Part shown: positions 36,104-44,642 of the stretch, one piece after another
Layout of the letters: every line of letters starts with the position of its first letter
How positions within the stretch are numbered: the first letter of the stretch is position 1
Source of the DNA: Bartonella machadoae
GTDB taxonomy: Bacteria > Pseudomonadota > Alphaproteobacteria > Rhizobiales > Rhizobiaceae
Assembly (NCBI RefSeq): GCF_022559585.1
Contig: NZ_CP087114.1
Coordinates: forward strand, 1,281,095 to 1,345,094
Length of the DNA stretch: 64,000 bases
Direction of reading: 5' to 3'
Made by a program: the position numbers and the translations under genes
Notes under the pieces: model-generated
What the model was told of the DNA's origin: nothing
Seen by the model: the letters and a program-made list of their open reading frames with translations, nothing else
Databases searched by the model: none

Positions 36104-37209
36104 TGATTTCCTCACTTTTACCGCAAAATTCGAGCTTGTTTGAACGCTGTTTAGCCGAAGCAATGGCTTTTGATCCGCAGGTTAAAAACACTCTTGAAGA
36201 AATCCCCCGCGCGAAATTTATCACGCGTCCCCCTTCATGGTTGCCTTACTTGATCGACGAATATGGTTTACAAGAATTAAGCCCATATTTTTCTAATCCT
36301 TATGATTTGATTGACCAAGGGCTGCAATGGCAAAATATTCGCGGTTCTTTAGCGGCCATTGATAGAGGGCTTGCATGGCTTCAGATTACAGCACGATTTA
36401 CACCAGCATGGTCAGGGCGTGCGTGGTGGAATTCCTTTCAACTTTACTTTGATCAATTGCCTGAACAAAGTGCTCTTGAAGCCATTGAAGCCATTACAGA
36501 ACTTTCCAAAAGTTTGCGCTCTGATTTTCGCCGCGGTGTCAATGGTTATGACGTGCAAGCTATGGAAGGCAATATGTCACGGCTTGATGACAGTCTGCTG
36601 GACTATGAGAGCGGTGTGCGCTTAACAGCGAGGGACACACTGTTTTCCTTTGGTCGCACAACAGAAATCAAGCACAGGCTGACAAAAGAAGAAGGCACAC
36701 TAATTGGCAATTGGATGGATGACGGGGATGGGGAATTAAGTTGGGAGCAGATTGATTATCCATGGGATATGGCAAATTTCCCTTGGTGTTCTGTTAAAAA
36801 ACATGAACGCGATATTTTGATGGCAGAGTGGTTTTGCAACCGTACCCTTTATCTCGTGTTAAAAAACAGTGAGGATGATGTCATTGGATATCGCAGATGC
36901 AACATTGTCCAGCCGGTAGAACAGAATTTGGCGGGTGTGTATCACCATTTGGGCGATTGTTATCAACCCTCCTTTATGGGCACAGCCGTTCTTATTGCAG
37001 CACGCACGGATTTTCAAGATGTTGACGGTAGAAAAGCCGCCTCTGTTGCTGTTTTGGTGCATGGGACTCCCAAACAACATGTTCCTTTGGGTAAGCTTTG
37101 GTGTGAGAGCAATGAACTGATTGGCGGGGTGGAGATCATCAAAACGCCCGTTACTATTCCTTTGCGCGGTGATGTTCGCGAGCAATTCAAGATTTTATTG
37201 AGGTTTTAA
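36100..37209 (+). CDS. Phage tail protein I with C-terminal extension
   Basis: 369 residues; P2 gpI alone is about 176. The first half is gpI (PF09684): AMAFDPQVKNTLEEIPRAKF, LPYLIDEYGLQEL and IRGSLAAIDRGLAWLQI. The second half (about 190-369) is beta-rich and has no match that I recognise; it could be a fibre-attachment domain. Follows J with 4-base overlap. Confidence 0.8.
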   Translation: MMISSLLPQNSSLFERCLAEAMAFDPQVKNTLEEIPRAKFITRPPSWLPYLIDEYGLQELSPYFSNPYDLIDQGLQWQNIRGSLAAIDRGLAWLQITARFTPAWSGRAWWNSFQLYFDQLPEQSALEAIEAITELSKSLRSDFRRGVNGYDVQAMEGNMSRLDDSLLDYESGVRLTARDTLFSFGRTTEIKHRLTKEEGTLIGNWMDDGDGELSWEQIDYPWDMANFPWCSVKKHERDILMAEWFCNRTLYLVLKNSEDDVIGYRRCNIVQPVEQNLAGVYHHLGDCYQPSFMGTAVLIAARTDFQDVDGRKAASVAVLVHGTPKQHVPLGKLWCESNELIGGVEIIKTPVTIPLRGDVREQFKILLRF

Positions 37210-37210
37210 C

Positions 37211-40200
37211 ATGAAGCATGAAAGTGGTTTACCCTTTGCAATTGACAGATCTTGCGGCAAAGACGACCAACAAAGCGTTGTCTTTTATGGGCAACGTCCC
37301 TTTATCCAAAGTGGTGAACTCAATGAGATGCAAACCATCATCAGGGGGCGCCATGACCGTTTGGGGCGTCTGGTTGCTAAAGAGGGAGACCGTGTTGAAC
37401 GGGCAGATGCCTTTGTCAATAAAGACGCGAAGAGCGTTACTTTAACAGAGGGCAAAATCTATATCGCAGGCGATATCTTTCCGGTCTCACAAGCGGTTCT
37501 GAATGCTGTTTCTATGGTTGGGCGTCTTGAAATCGGTGTGAAGTTGCAAAAAACATGGATTACCCATGAGGATGATCCAGAGTTGTTGGGGCAAGTTCCC
37601 GGCACCTTGGCAGAAGGAGAGCCCGGTGCGGCACGCGAAACAGCAAAGCTTGTTTGGGCACTCAAAGAGGATGGGCAGCAAGGCACGTTCTTTCCTGTTT
37701 ATATCTTACAAGATGGCATTTTGATTGATCAAAAGTCCCCCTCATTGCTGGAACCCGCCATGCAAGCCATTGCTACTTATGACCGTGCCCATGGTCATTA
37801 TATCGTCAATGGATGCCGGGTGACGGCTCTGGGACCAAACAATGGTTGCCAAGTGTTTAGCATTCAAGAAGGAGAAGCCAATATCAATGGCTTTAAGCGC
37901 AAGCGCCTTGCTGCTTTGCGCCATGAAGAGAAAGAAGAGTTTTCGACAAGCGTTGTGCCTAGTGAAACCCATATTTTTGCCCCGCAAAAAGGCACAACAA
38001 GCTTTACCTTTAAAAGTTATTATGCTCCCATTGCCGATATCCACTCTCTTTTGTTGACAAAAGAAAAAACCGTTACAGTTACACGCGGTGCGGTCGTTGC
38101 TGGGCGTGATGGTGTTCCCGATAAAAGCATCACCTCTTTTCTCAAAGTTGTGCAAGGCGACAAGGAATTCAAAGAAGGAACGGATTTTAAAAAGACCGGT
38201 GATACCATTGACTGGGCACCGGTGGGAGATGAACCGCGTCCTGGCAGCAGTTACACGGTAACCTATCGCTATCGTGCACAAGTGACCGCCGATAAGGTCA
38301 CGGCACAGGAAATCACTGTCTCAGGGGGTGCGCAAGGAGGGGATATCATTGTCAGTTACACCTACAAATTGCCCCGTATTGACCGTATAGGGCTTAATAC
38401 ACAAGGCACGGTTGTCTATATCAAAGGAATCTCCGCTGATCATCCCATGGCGCCCAGCGTTCCTGAGGATGTGTTGTCCCTTGCCACCATCACCAACAGT
38501 TGGTTGGATACCCCGCTTGTGGTCAATGATGGCACGCGTGTTGCCCCCTATGATGAGATGTGGCGTTATTTTCAACGGGTGCTCTCCCTTGATCGCTTGA
38601 TGCAATTAGAGCGCATTAAAAGCAATGTTGACTCTAAAGAGCCCGTTGCCAAAAAAGGCATGTTTGCTGACCCGTTCCTTGATGATACTTACAGAGATGA
38701 AGGGTTCACGCAAACAGGGGCTGTCGGCAATGGCATTTTACAGCTGGCTATTGATCCAACCTTTTACACCGCCCCTTTAAAGGCTCCTGTCACCCTTGAC
38801 TGGACCAATGAAGTGATCATTGCCCAAGAATTGACAACCGCTTGCGAAAAAATCAACCCCTATCAAAACTTTGCTCCTCTGACTGGTAGAGTAACTCTCA
38901 CACCCGCAACAGATTTTTGGCATGTCCAGCGCACCGATTGGCTCTCAAGTGTCACCAATCAACTAAACATGGGATGGAACCGTGGTAGCACTATCCGTAA
39001 CACAGAAGTGCGTGATGATCTCATCAATACGCATCAAGAACAAATCGATTTCTTAAGACAAATTACCCTTGGCTTTAAAATTGAAGGTTTTGGCAAGGGA
39101 GAAATTTTAGACAGTCTCACCTTTGATGGTGTAAGTGTCATGCCAGCGAACCGCCTTGCTGCCAATAGCACTGGCATTTTGGAAGGCAGTTTCAAGATCC
39201 CTGAAAATATTCCTGCCGGTACAAAAAGTGTTGTGGCACGAGGCAAAGGGGGAACCCTTGCAACAGGTCTCTTTACCGGACAAGGTGTTATTGATGTGAA
39301 AGTGATGCGGCACACCACAACAGTCAAGATCTGGACGCAAGTGGACCCGCAAGCGCAAGTCTTTACACCAGAAGAAACACGGCAAATCACCGGTATTGAC
39401 TTTCATCTTTGCAAAATTGGCAATCCCAATCATGATCTGGTGATTGATTTGGTGACAACCGAAAACGGCTATCCCACCGCCAATATCCAAGCACAAAGTT
39501 TTTATTCCATGAAGGGGGCAAAAACCGGATGGGCACAGGCACGCTATGCTGTCCCACTCCTCGTGCCCAATGACCGCTTAACGGCTTTTGTCATTAAAAC
39601 CGATGATAGTGATCATTCTCTCTCTTTGGCAAAGCTTGGCGATTTTGATGAAGAACAGCAAAGATTTGTCTCAAGCCACCCTTATGTGACCGGTCCTCGT
39701 TTTTCCTCTGTCAATGCGCAAACATGGAGTGCCCATCAAGATGAGGCTTTGGCTTTTCGTGTCTTGGCAGCTCGCTACAGACAAACAACAAAAACCATAG
39801 ATCTTGGCACATTTGATCTTGTTGACTGTTCTGATTTACAAATCCGTAGCGCGGTTGAATTGCCTTCTAGTGATTGTTCGGTGATCTTTGAAATTGAAAG
39901 AAACAACGGCACAATTTATCAACTCTTACCCTTTCAATTGCTCAGTCTTACCGAATATATCAGTGAAACAGTTCGATTACGTGCTATTCTTAAAGGCACG
40001 GAGAAACTCTCACCGGTTCTGTTTGCTCCCATTCAGTTGATTGCCGGCAAGATCCATAACACAGCAACCTATGTCACCCGTGCTTTTGCCTTTGGTGAGA
40101 AGGCAAGATTGACCAGCTATATCAAGACCTTTTTACCAGGCGGCTCCACATTCACCCTCGAGATGCAACTGGATGATGGTGCTTTTACCCCCCTCACCTT

Positions 40201-40354
40201 AGAGGAAACAGAACAGCTTATGGAACCCCTTTGGACAGAGCGAAAATTTGTCAGTCACGACCAAACAGCAAAGCAAGCGCGCTTGAAACTCACGCTAACC
40301 GGTGGACCTTGCGCACGGTCAATGCTGCGTGATTTTGGTGCTGGCATCTTGTGA
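37211..40354 (+). CDS. DUF4815 family tail protein (1047 aa)
   Basis: Large tail structural protein that follows gpI. N-terminal FYGQRPFIQSGELNEMQTII is the DUF4815 start; it contains Fn3-like or beta-sandwich segments in the middle (SSYTVTYRYRAQVTADKVTA, repeat-like SVSYTY pieces) and a beta-rich C-terminus. Position and size suggest a baseplate-fibre connector or long side fibre. Function in host binding is inferred. Confidence 0.75.
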   Translation: MKHESGLPFAIDRSCGKDDQQSVVFYGQRPFIQSGELNEMQTIIRGRHDRLGRLVAKEGDRVERADAFVNKDAKSVTLTEGKIYIAGDIFPVSQAVLNAVSMVGRLEIGVKLQKTWITHEDDPELLGQVPGTLAEGEPGAARETAKLVWALKEDGQQGTFFPVYILQDGILIDQKSPSLLEPAMQAIATYDRAHGHYIVNGCRVTALGPNNGCQVFSIQEGEANINGFKRKRLAALRHEEKEEFSTSVVPSETHIFAPQKGTTSFTFKSYYAPIADIHSLLLTKEKTVTVTRGAVVAGRDGVPDKSITSFLKVVQGDKEFKEGTDFKKTGDTIDWAPVGDEPRPGSSYTVTYRYRAQVTADKVTAQEITVSGGAQGGDIIVSYTYKLPRIDRIGLNTQGTVVYIKGISADHPMAPSVPEDVLSLATITNSWLDTPLVVNDGTRVAPYDEMWRYFQRVLSLDRLMQLERIKSNVDSKEPVAKKGMFADPFLDDTYRDEGFTQTGAVGNGILQLAIDPTFYTAPLKAPVTLDWTNEVIIAQELTTACEKINPYQNFAPLTGRVTLTPATDFWHVQRTDWLSSVTNQLNMGWNRGSTIRNTEVRDDLINTHQEQIDFLRQITLGFKIEGFGKGEILDSLTFDGVSVMPANRLAANSTGILEGSFKIPENIPAGTKSVVARGKGGTLATGLFTGQGVIDVKVMRHTTTVKIWTQVDPQAQVFTPEETRQITGIDFHLCKIGNPNHDLVIDLVTTENGYPTANIQAQSFYSMKGAKTGWAQARYAVPLLVPNDRLTAFVIKTDDSDHSLSLAKLGDFDEEQQRFVSSHPYVTGPRFSSVNAQTWSAHQDEALAFRVLAARYRQTTKTIDLGTFDLVDCSDLQIRSAVELPSSDCSVIFEIERNNGTIYQLLPFQLLSLTEYISETVRLRAILKGTEKLSPVLFAPIQLIAGKIHNTATYVTRAFAFGEKARLTSYIKTFLPGGSTFTLEMQLDDGAFTPLTLEETEQLMEPLWTERKFVSHDQTAKQARLKLTLTGGPCARSMLRDFGAGIL

Positions 40355-40421
40355 TGCCCCTTCGCTTTGAGAGATGGGATTTTAGACTGCTTGAGAGATT
40401 TGGAAAATTTGGAGAATGGAA

Positions 40422-41792
40422 ATGACAAAAAGCAAAAAGCTTGCAATGGAATTGCCTAAAGAAGGGCGTTTTATCAGTTCTGAATTCCCTATTTTGCGTG
40501 AGAACTTGACAAAAATTGATCAAGCCATCATGGAAGTTGAGGAAAAGCTAGATGAAAAAGCCCCTGCAAAACACACGCATAGCATAGGGGATGTTACAGA
40601 TCTTGAAGCAGCCCTCAAAGGCAAAATGGCAGCAGATAAAACCTTCACTTTAACCGATTTGGGCGATATCGAGGGCGCTAAGGACGCTGCTAACAATTAT
40701 GTTCTCTATAAAGCAAGCAACAATCATTTTACCTTTGGCAGTGCTGTCTCCCTTCTTGGAGCGCACCAACACAAAATTGAAGATATTGTCGGTCTTGATG
40801 CGTTTAGAGCTAAGATTAATGAAGATCTGACAAGCTATGGGCGCTTAGCGCAAGCCAATGAATGGCAAAATTACAATAAGTTTACCAGCAAAGTCACCAT
40901 TGGTGATAGCTTAGAGCTTTCGGGAAACTCGTCCTTGAACCTCATCCAAAATGGTAGAGTTGTGACAAGTTTAACTGCAACGGGAAGCAAGCTCAAAGGA
41001 CCACTCAAAGTTGATGGTGAAGCTGTTTATACGAAAAGTGAAATAGATAAATTGGTGGCTTCATTGAACAAAAAACCTGTCGAAATCCTCATGACAGAAA
41101 GCGGCACTATCCCGTTTCCTGAAGGTATGACCGATAACACAGAAATTGAAGTATGTGCTTGGGGTGGCGGTGGAGGCGGCGGAGGTGATGGTGGAAATAA
41201 TAATAACGGTGGAGGTGGTGGTGGAGGTGCTCAATATGCACGTGTTAAAATTAAGGGAGCCGATCTAAAAAAAGCGAAAACAGTTCAAATTGGTAGGGGA
41301 GGAAAAGGTGGCAGAAGCAACGGAAATCATGGTGGATACACAATTATTAAAGGAATTATTTGTGCTGGTGGTGGTGGTTATGGTGGTGGCAATGACAACA
41401 CCCCTGGTGGCTATTATAATGCCTATGGCTCTCTCGGCAATGGTGGCAAAGGCGGGTTAGGCGGTATAGGCGGTGGCACTTGGAAAAAAAGCGATGCGGC
41501 TATGAAAAATGAAAGTTTTATTTTTTCTGGTGGATTAGGTGGTGCAGGCGGCAACAACTCCGATATCAATGGCGACAATGGTGGAAACAGTATTTATGGC
41601 GGCGGCGGTGGCGGCGGCGGTGGCAAAAAGAATGGCAAAGGCGGTTATGGTGGCAATAACGGGGGAGGTAATGGTGGTGATTACGGAGCTAACGGTGGTG
41701 GCGGTGGCGGTGGATATTTTCGTGGAAAGGATGGCAGTAAAATTGGCGGTGACGGTGGCGACGGAGCAATCTTATTGAGATTTTTTATATAG
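40422..41792 (+). CDS. Tail fibre with glycine-rich tip
   Basis: 456 residues from ATG 40422 (GGAG upstream). The first 230 residues are fibre-like, with the HTHSIGDVTDLEAALKGK motif (a repeat common to phage fibre shafts). After a short linker, residues about 250-450 form a glycine-rich region: long runs of G with Asn/Asp/Tyr between (NNNNGG, NDNTPGG, YGGNNGG). Such polyglycine II-type domains form receptor-binding tips of some phages (for example S16-type adhesins). Likely host-range determinant. Confidence 0.8.
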   Translation: MTKSKKLAMELPKEGRFISSEFPILRENLTKIDQAIMEVEEKLDEKAPAKHTHSIGDVTDLEAALKGKMAADKTFTLTDLGDIEGAKDAANNYVLYKASNNHFTFGSAVSLLGAHQHKIEDIVGLDAFRAKINEDLTSYGRLAQANEWQNYNKFTSKVTIGDSLELSGNSSLNLIQNGRVVTSLTATGSKLKGPLKVDGEAVYTKSEIDKLVASLNKKPVEILMTESGTIPFPEGMTDNTEIEVCAWGGGGGGGGDGGNNNNGGGGGGGAQYARVKIKGADLKKAKTVQIGRGGKGGRSNGNHGGYTIIKGIICAGGGGYGGGNDNTPGGYYNAYGSLGNGGKGGLGGIGGGTWKKSDAAMKNESFIFSGGLGGAGGNNSDINGDNGGNSIYGGGGGGGGGKKNGKGGYGGNNGGGNGGDYGANGGGGGGGYFRGKDGSKIGGDGGDGAILLRFFI

Positions 41793-41801
41793 GAGCTTTT
41801 T

Positions 41802-42029
41802 ATGGAATATGCAGTTGTTGAAAAGGGTGTGGTAACAAATATTATCGTTGCCTCAGAAAATTATGTTCATTTGTCTGAGGGAGAGGCAATTGCCTCAAAT
41901 GAAGCGCAAATTGGTTGGACTTATAAAGATGGGGTGTTCTCTCCTCCCATTATTGATGAAGAAAACAATTCTTTGTCTTCTGAAAGGGCTAAGACAGACG
42001 CAGCGGTAGAATCTATGAAAGAACGATAA
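41802..42029 (+). CDS. Small protein after tail fibre, unrecognised
   Basis: 75 residues; N-terminal half resembles the short beta-rich proteins encoded after fibre genes (MEYAVVEKGVVTNIIVASEN), which may be fibre chaperones or attachment factors. AGGAG precedes ATG. Last gene of the late block 2. Confidence 0.55.
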   Translation: MEYAVVEKGVVTNIIVASENYVHLSEGEAIASNEAQIGWTYKDGVFSPPIIDEENNSLSSERAKTDAAVESMKER

Positions 42030-42215
42030 GAGAAAGATGAACAAGCTTAGTATAATTGTTGAGAATAGATTATAACCAACATTGTTGGATGCAAGCTCTT
42101 GTATCAAAAATAATCGAATGGTTTGACGCACGCTTATTGTGTGATAGCTTAAGCTATATCATTTTCTTTTAAAGTCCTTTTCAAAGGGGTTTCAAAGCCT
42201 TTTTAAAGGAATTTT

Positions 42216-42238
42216 TTGACTGACAGTGTCAGTCTTAT
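42216..42238 (+). promoter_or_regulatory. Late promoter element 3 (sheath/tail block)
   Basis: TTGACTGACAGTGTCAGTCT followed by TAT, one base different from the other two copies. It lies 50 bases before the sheath ATG, after a 186-base gap (42030-42215) with CCTTTTCAAAGG-like repeats. Corresponds to Mu PP. Absent from duplicate A because that copy starts inside the sheath gene. Confidence 0.7.
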
Positions 42239-42287
42239 GCGGTTTGATCCTTGTTGTTATTGTTGCTTTATTGATTTGGAGCGCAAG

Positions 42288-43577
42288 ATGGCAACAGAAT
42301 TTAATCATGGTATCCGCATTGTTGAGGCTGGTGAAAGCTCTAGACCGTTGGCAACATTTGATCAGACGGCGATTGGCGCGGTTGTTACAGCCCCTGATGC
42401 TGATGGACAAATTTATCCGGTAAACGAGCCTGTTTTGGTTTTTACCCATGAAACAGAGAAAATCCAAAAGCTGGGGCAAAGGGGCACAGCTCTTGATGTG
42501 ATTCATGCTGTATGCGCGCAAGGGGTTGAGGCCAAAATTATCCTTGTGCGGGTAGAAGAAAAGTCGACAATTTCTGAAACACAAGCCGAAATGGTAGGGT
42601 CCAATGCTGCCTTAACCGGTGTTCATGCTTTGACCCATGCACGTGGGCATTTAGGGGTTGAACCTGGAATTTTGTTGGCACCAGCTTATAGTGCAGGGCG
42701 CCTTGACAATGGTAAAAACCCTGTGGCTGATGCGCTAGAACAGGTTGCCGAAAAGCTGCAAGCAATTGCGGTTTTTGACACAGGGGGCAAAAACACCGAA
42801 GAAAGCCTTGCTTATCGCGCTGATTTTTCCTCACGCTTTTGTTATTTGATTGACCCCTTTGTACGGGTGGCAAACGGTGAGGGTGGTTATTGTATTAAAC
42901 CGGCAAGTCCCTTTGCCGCAGCGATGTTTATCAAACGCGATAAGCAAAAGGGGGGTGTTTTTTGGTCGCCTTCAAACCAAGATGTACATGGCATTTTAGG
43001 CACAGCGCGCCCCATTAGCTATTTTGATGGCGAAATCGATCATGAGGCAAATCGTCTTAACCAAGCCGATATTGCTACCTTTATTCCGGCACGGCTTAGC
43101 CAAAATGCGCAAGGTCAAATGGCTGCCAATGGACGGATTTTATGGGGCAATCATACCACATCTTCTGATCCGCTTTGGCGCTTTGTCAATGTGGTGCGCA
43201 CCCGTGCAGCACTGGAAAAGACCATCATCAATAGTTTCCGCCCTTTTGCCAATGATGAGAATTTGACCGGTCAACATGTCATTGCCATTACGAGAAGTCT
43301 CACGCAGTTTCTTGATGATATGATTGCTCGTGGTGCCCTGCTTGGTGGACGTGTTTGGTTTGATCGTGATTTGAATTCCAATAGCACTTTGCAATTGGGC
43401 AAGCTGCGGGTTGAATTTGATGCCGAAGAAGTGCCTCCTCTAGAAGATTTAAGTTTTGGGAGCCGGCGCAATGGCGCTTATTTTGACCGATTGGCTGAAG
43501 ACATCCAAAAGAAAATGACCTATCAATTTGGCGATACGCTAGAGAGCTATCGCAAAGCAGCAAGGAGTGAAGCATGA
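42288..43577 (+). CDS. Contractile tail sheath protein (copy B, intact)
   Basis: 429 residues from ATG 42288 with TTGGAGCG upstream. A TTG at 42216 would extend the frame through the promoter element and is rejected. P2 FI-type sheath: FNHGIRIVEAGESSRPLATF N-terminus, RGHLGVEPGILLAPAYSAGR, KGGVFWSPSNQDVHGILG and the C-terminal LEKTIINSFRPFANDEN block. Sheath contraction drives the tube into the cell. First gene of late block 3. Confidence 0.9.
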   Translation: MATEFNHGIRIVEAGESSRPLATFDQTAIGAVVTAPDADGQIYPVNEPVLVFTHETEKIQKLGQRGTALDVIHAVCAQGVEAKIILVRVEEKSTISETQAEMVGSNAALTGVHALTHARGHLGVEPGILLAPAYSAGRLDNGKNPVADALEQVAEKLQAIAVFDTGGKNTEESLAYRADFSSRFCYLIDPFVRVANGEGGYCIKPASPFAAAMFIKRDKQKGGVFWSPSNQDVHGILGTARPISYFDGEIDHEANRLNQADIATFIPARLSQNAQGQMAANGRILWGNHTTSSDPLWRFVNVVRTRAALEKTIINSFRPFANDENLTGQHVIAITRSLTQFLDDMIARGALLGGRVWFDRDLNSNSTLQLGKLRVEFDAEEVPPLEDLSFGSRRNGAYFDRLAEDIQKKMTYQFGDTLESYRKAARSEA

Positions 43578-44092
43578 CTTTACGGATTGTTCGTGGTTTT
43601 ACCCTGATTGTTGATGATGATGTCAATCTTCATCTTGATCTTGAAACACTCAAACTGCCCACCTTAGAAGAACTCACCGAAACCTATCAACCAGGCGGTT
43701 CTGATATGCAAATTGATGTGAGCGGTCTTGGTGTGAAAGCTTTAAGCTTGCAAATGAAGATCCGCAGTCATACCCCCGAAGTTATCGGTATCTTTGCTGG
43801 TCCCCCTGGTCTTCGTCATAAATTTACTGGCAAAAAACATGTGGTGTCTGAAGAAGATGGGCGCGAGCATGAACATTCCATTGATGTCACAGGGCGCTTG
43901 GTCAAAGTCGATAGCGAGGGTCTTACTGCTGGAAAAGCGACGGGCTATGATTGTGAGATTAAGAATATTTGGGACTATAGCGAATATTGGGATGGTGCTG
44001 TTTTGCATCGCTTTTCATTTAAACGGGGTGGTTGGCTTGTGCGCAATGGGCAGGATATTGGTGGGCGCAGGCGCTCTATCCTCAATTTATAG
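43574..44092 (+). CDS. Major tail tube protein (copy B)
   Basis: 172 residues, overlapping the sheath stop (ATGA). P2 FII-type tube protein: RGFTLIVDDDVNLHLDLETL at the start and QIDVSGLGVKALSLQMKI; the C-terminal FSFKRGGWLVRNGQDIGG is typical. Its hexameric rings form the rigid tube inside the sheath. Confidence 0.88.
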   Translation: MTLRIVRGFTLIVDDDVNLHLDLETLKLPTLEELTETYQPGGSDMQIDVSGLGVKALSLQMKIRSHTPEVIGIFAGPPGLRHKFTGKKHVVSEEDGREHEHSIDVTGRLVKVDSEGLTAGKATGYDCEIKNIWDYSEYWDGAVLHRFSFKRGGWLVRNGQDIGGRRRSILNL

Positions 44093-44098
44093 GAAACT

Positions 44099-44512
44099 AT
44101 GATGACAAATTTACAAACAAGCATTGCTGTGGAATTGCAAGTGCCGCTGCTTATATCAGACAGTGATGGTAAGCAAGCAACACGCAATAAATTAACCTTT
44201 TATCGCCCCACCTTCAAACATGCCAAGCAATTGGCAGTGCTGATTGGACCGCAATTGACACAATTGCTGGCTCCAGAAATTGGCAAGCAGAAAACGCTCT
44301 CCAATGATGTTCTGCTTGTCAAGCTTTCGCAAGTTTTATTCACCAATGAGGCGACAGAAGGCATTACAGCGCTTTTGGCGGATATGTCCCATGAAACGGT
44401 TGAACTGATTGATCGGATTGATACTGTTGATATGATGGCAATCTTGAAGGCTTTTTTTGCTTTTTTTATGGGACGCCAATCCCTTATGCTGGACAATTTG
44501 GAGCCGAATTAG
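44099..44512 (+). CDS. Tail assembly chaperone gpE-like (copy B)
   Basis: 137 residues, the unshifted product. Helical protein placed between tube and tape measure, as P2 gpE. The last codons run over two T-TTT-TTT heptamers (44452-44458 and 44461-44467), where a -1 shift would join it to the E' frame. In other phages the ratio of E to E+E' matters for tail assembly. Confidence 0.77.
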   Translation: MMTNLQTSIAVELQVPLLISDSDGKQATRNKLTFYRPTFKHAKQLAVLIGPQLTQLLAPEIGKQKTLSNDVLLVKLSQVLFTNEATEGITALLADMSHETVELIDRIDTVDMMAILKAFFAFFMGRQSLMLDNLEPN

Positions 44513-44634
44513 CGCTTCATTTTCGTTGGTCGGCTTTAGAGATCAACCAGATGGATTGGCTGGATGTCATTTTTTATCGCAATGAATTAGCACGCTTGAA
44601 ATCCCAAGAATATGAACAGCAGATGTTGGAATAG
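44099..44634 (+). CDS. gpE+E' fusion by -1 frameshift (copy B)
   Basis: Predicted -1 frameshift product: the frame behind the slip is open to TAG 44632-44634, adding about 55 residues including GQFGAELALHFRWSALEINQ. The extension has no start site of its own. The heptamers, open frame and gene position are seen; slippage is inferred from the established P2 case. Confidence 0.72.
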
Positions 44635-44642
44635 GAGCTGTT

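Noticed and set aside
41539..41778. Alternative frame rich in Ala/Val/Met within the fibre gene
   Set aside because: Produced by the GGN repeats of the real frame.
42216..42287. TTG start extending the sheath protein by 24 residues
   Set aside because: The extension reads through the palindromic promoter element; ATG 42288 has a ribosome site and matches known sheath starts.
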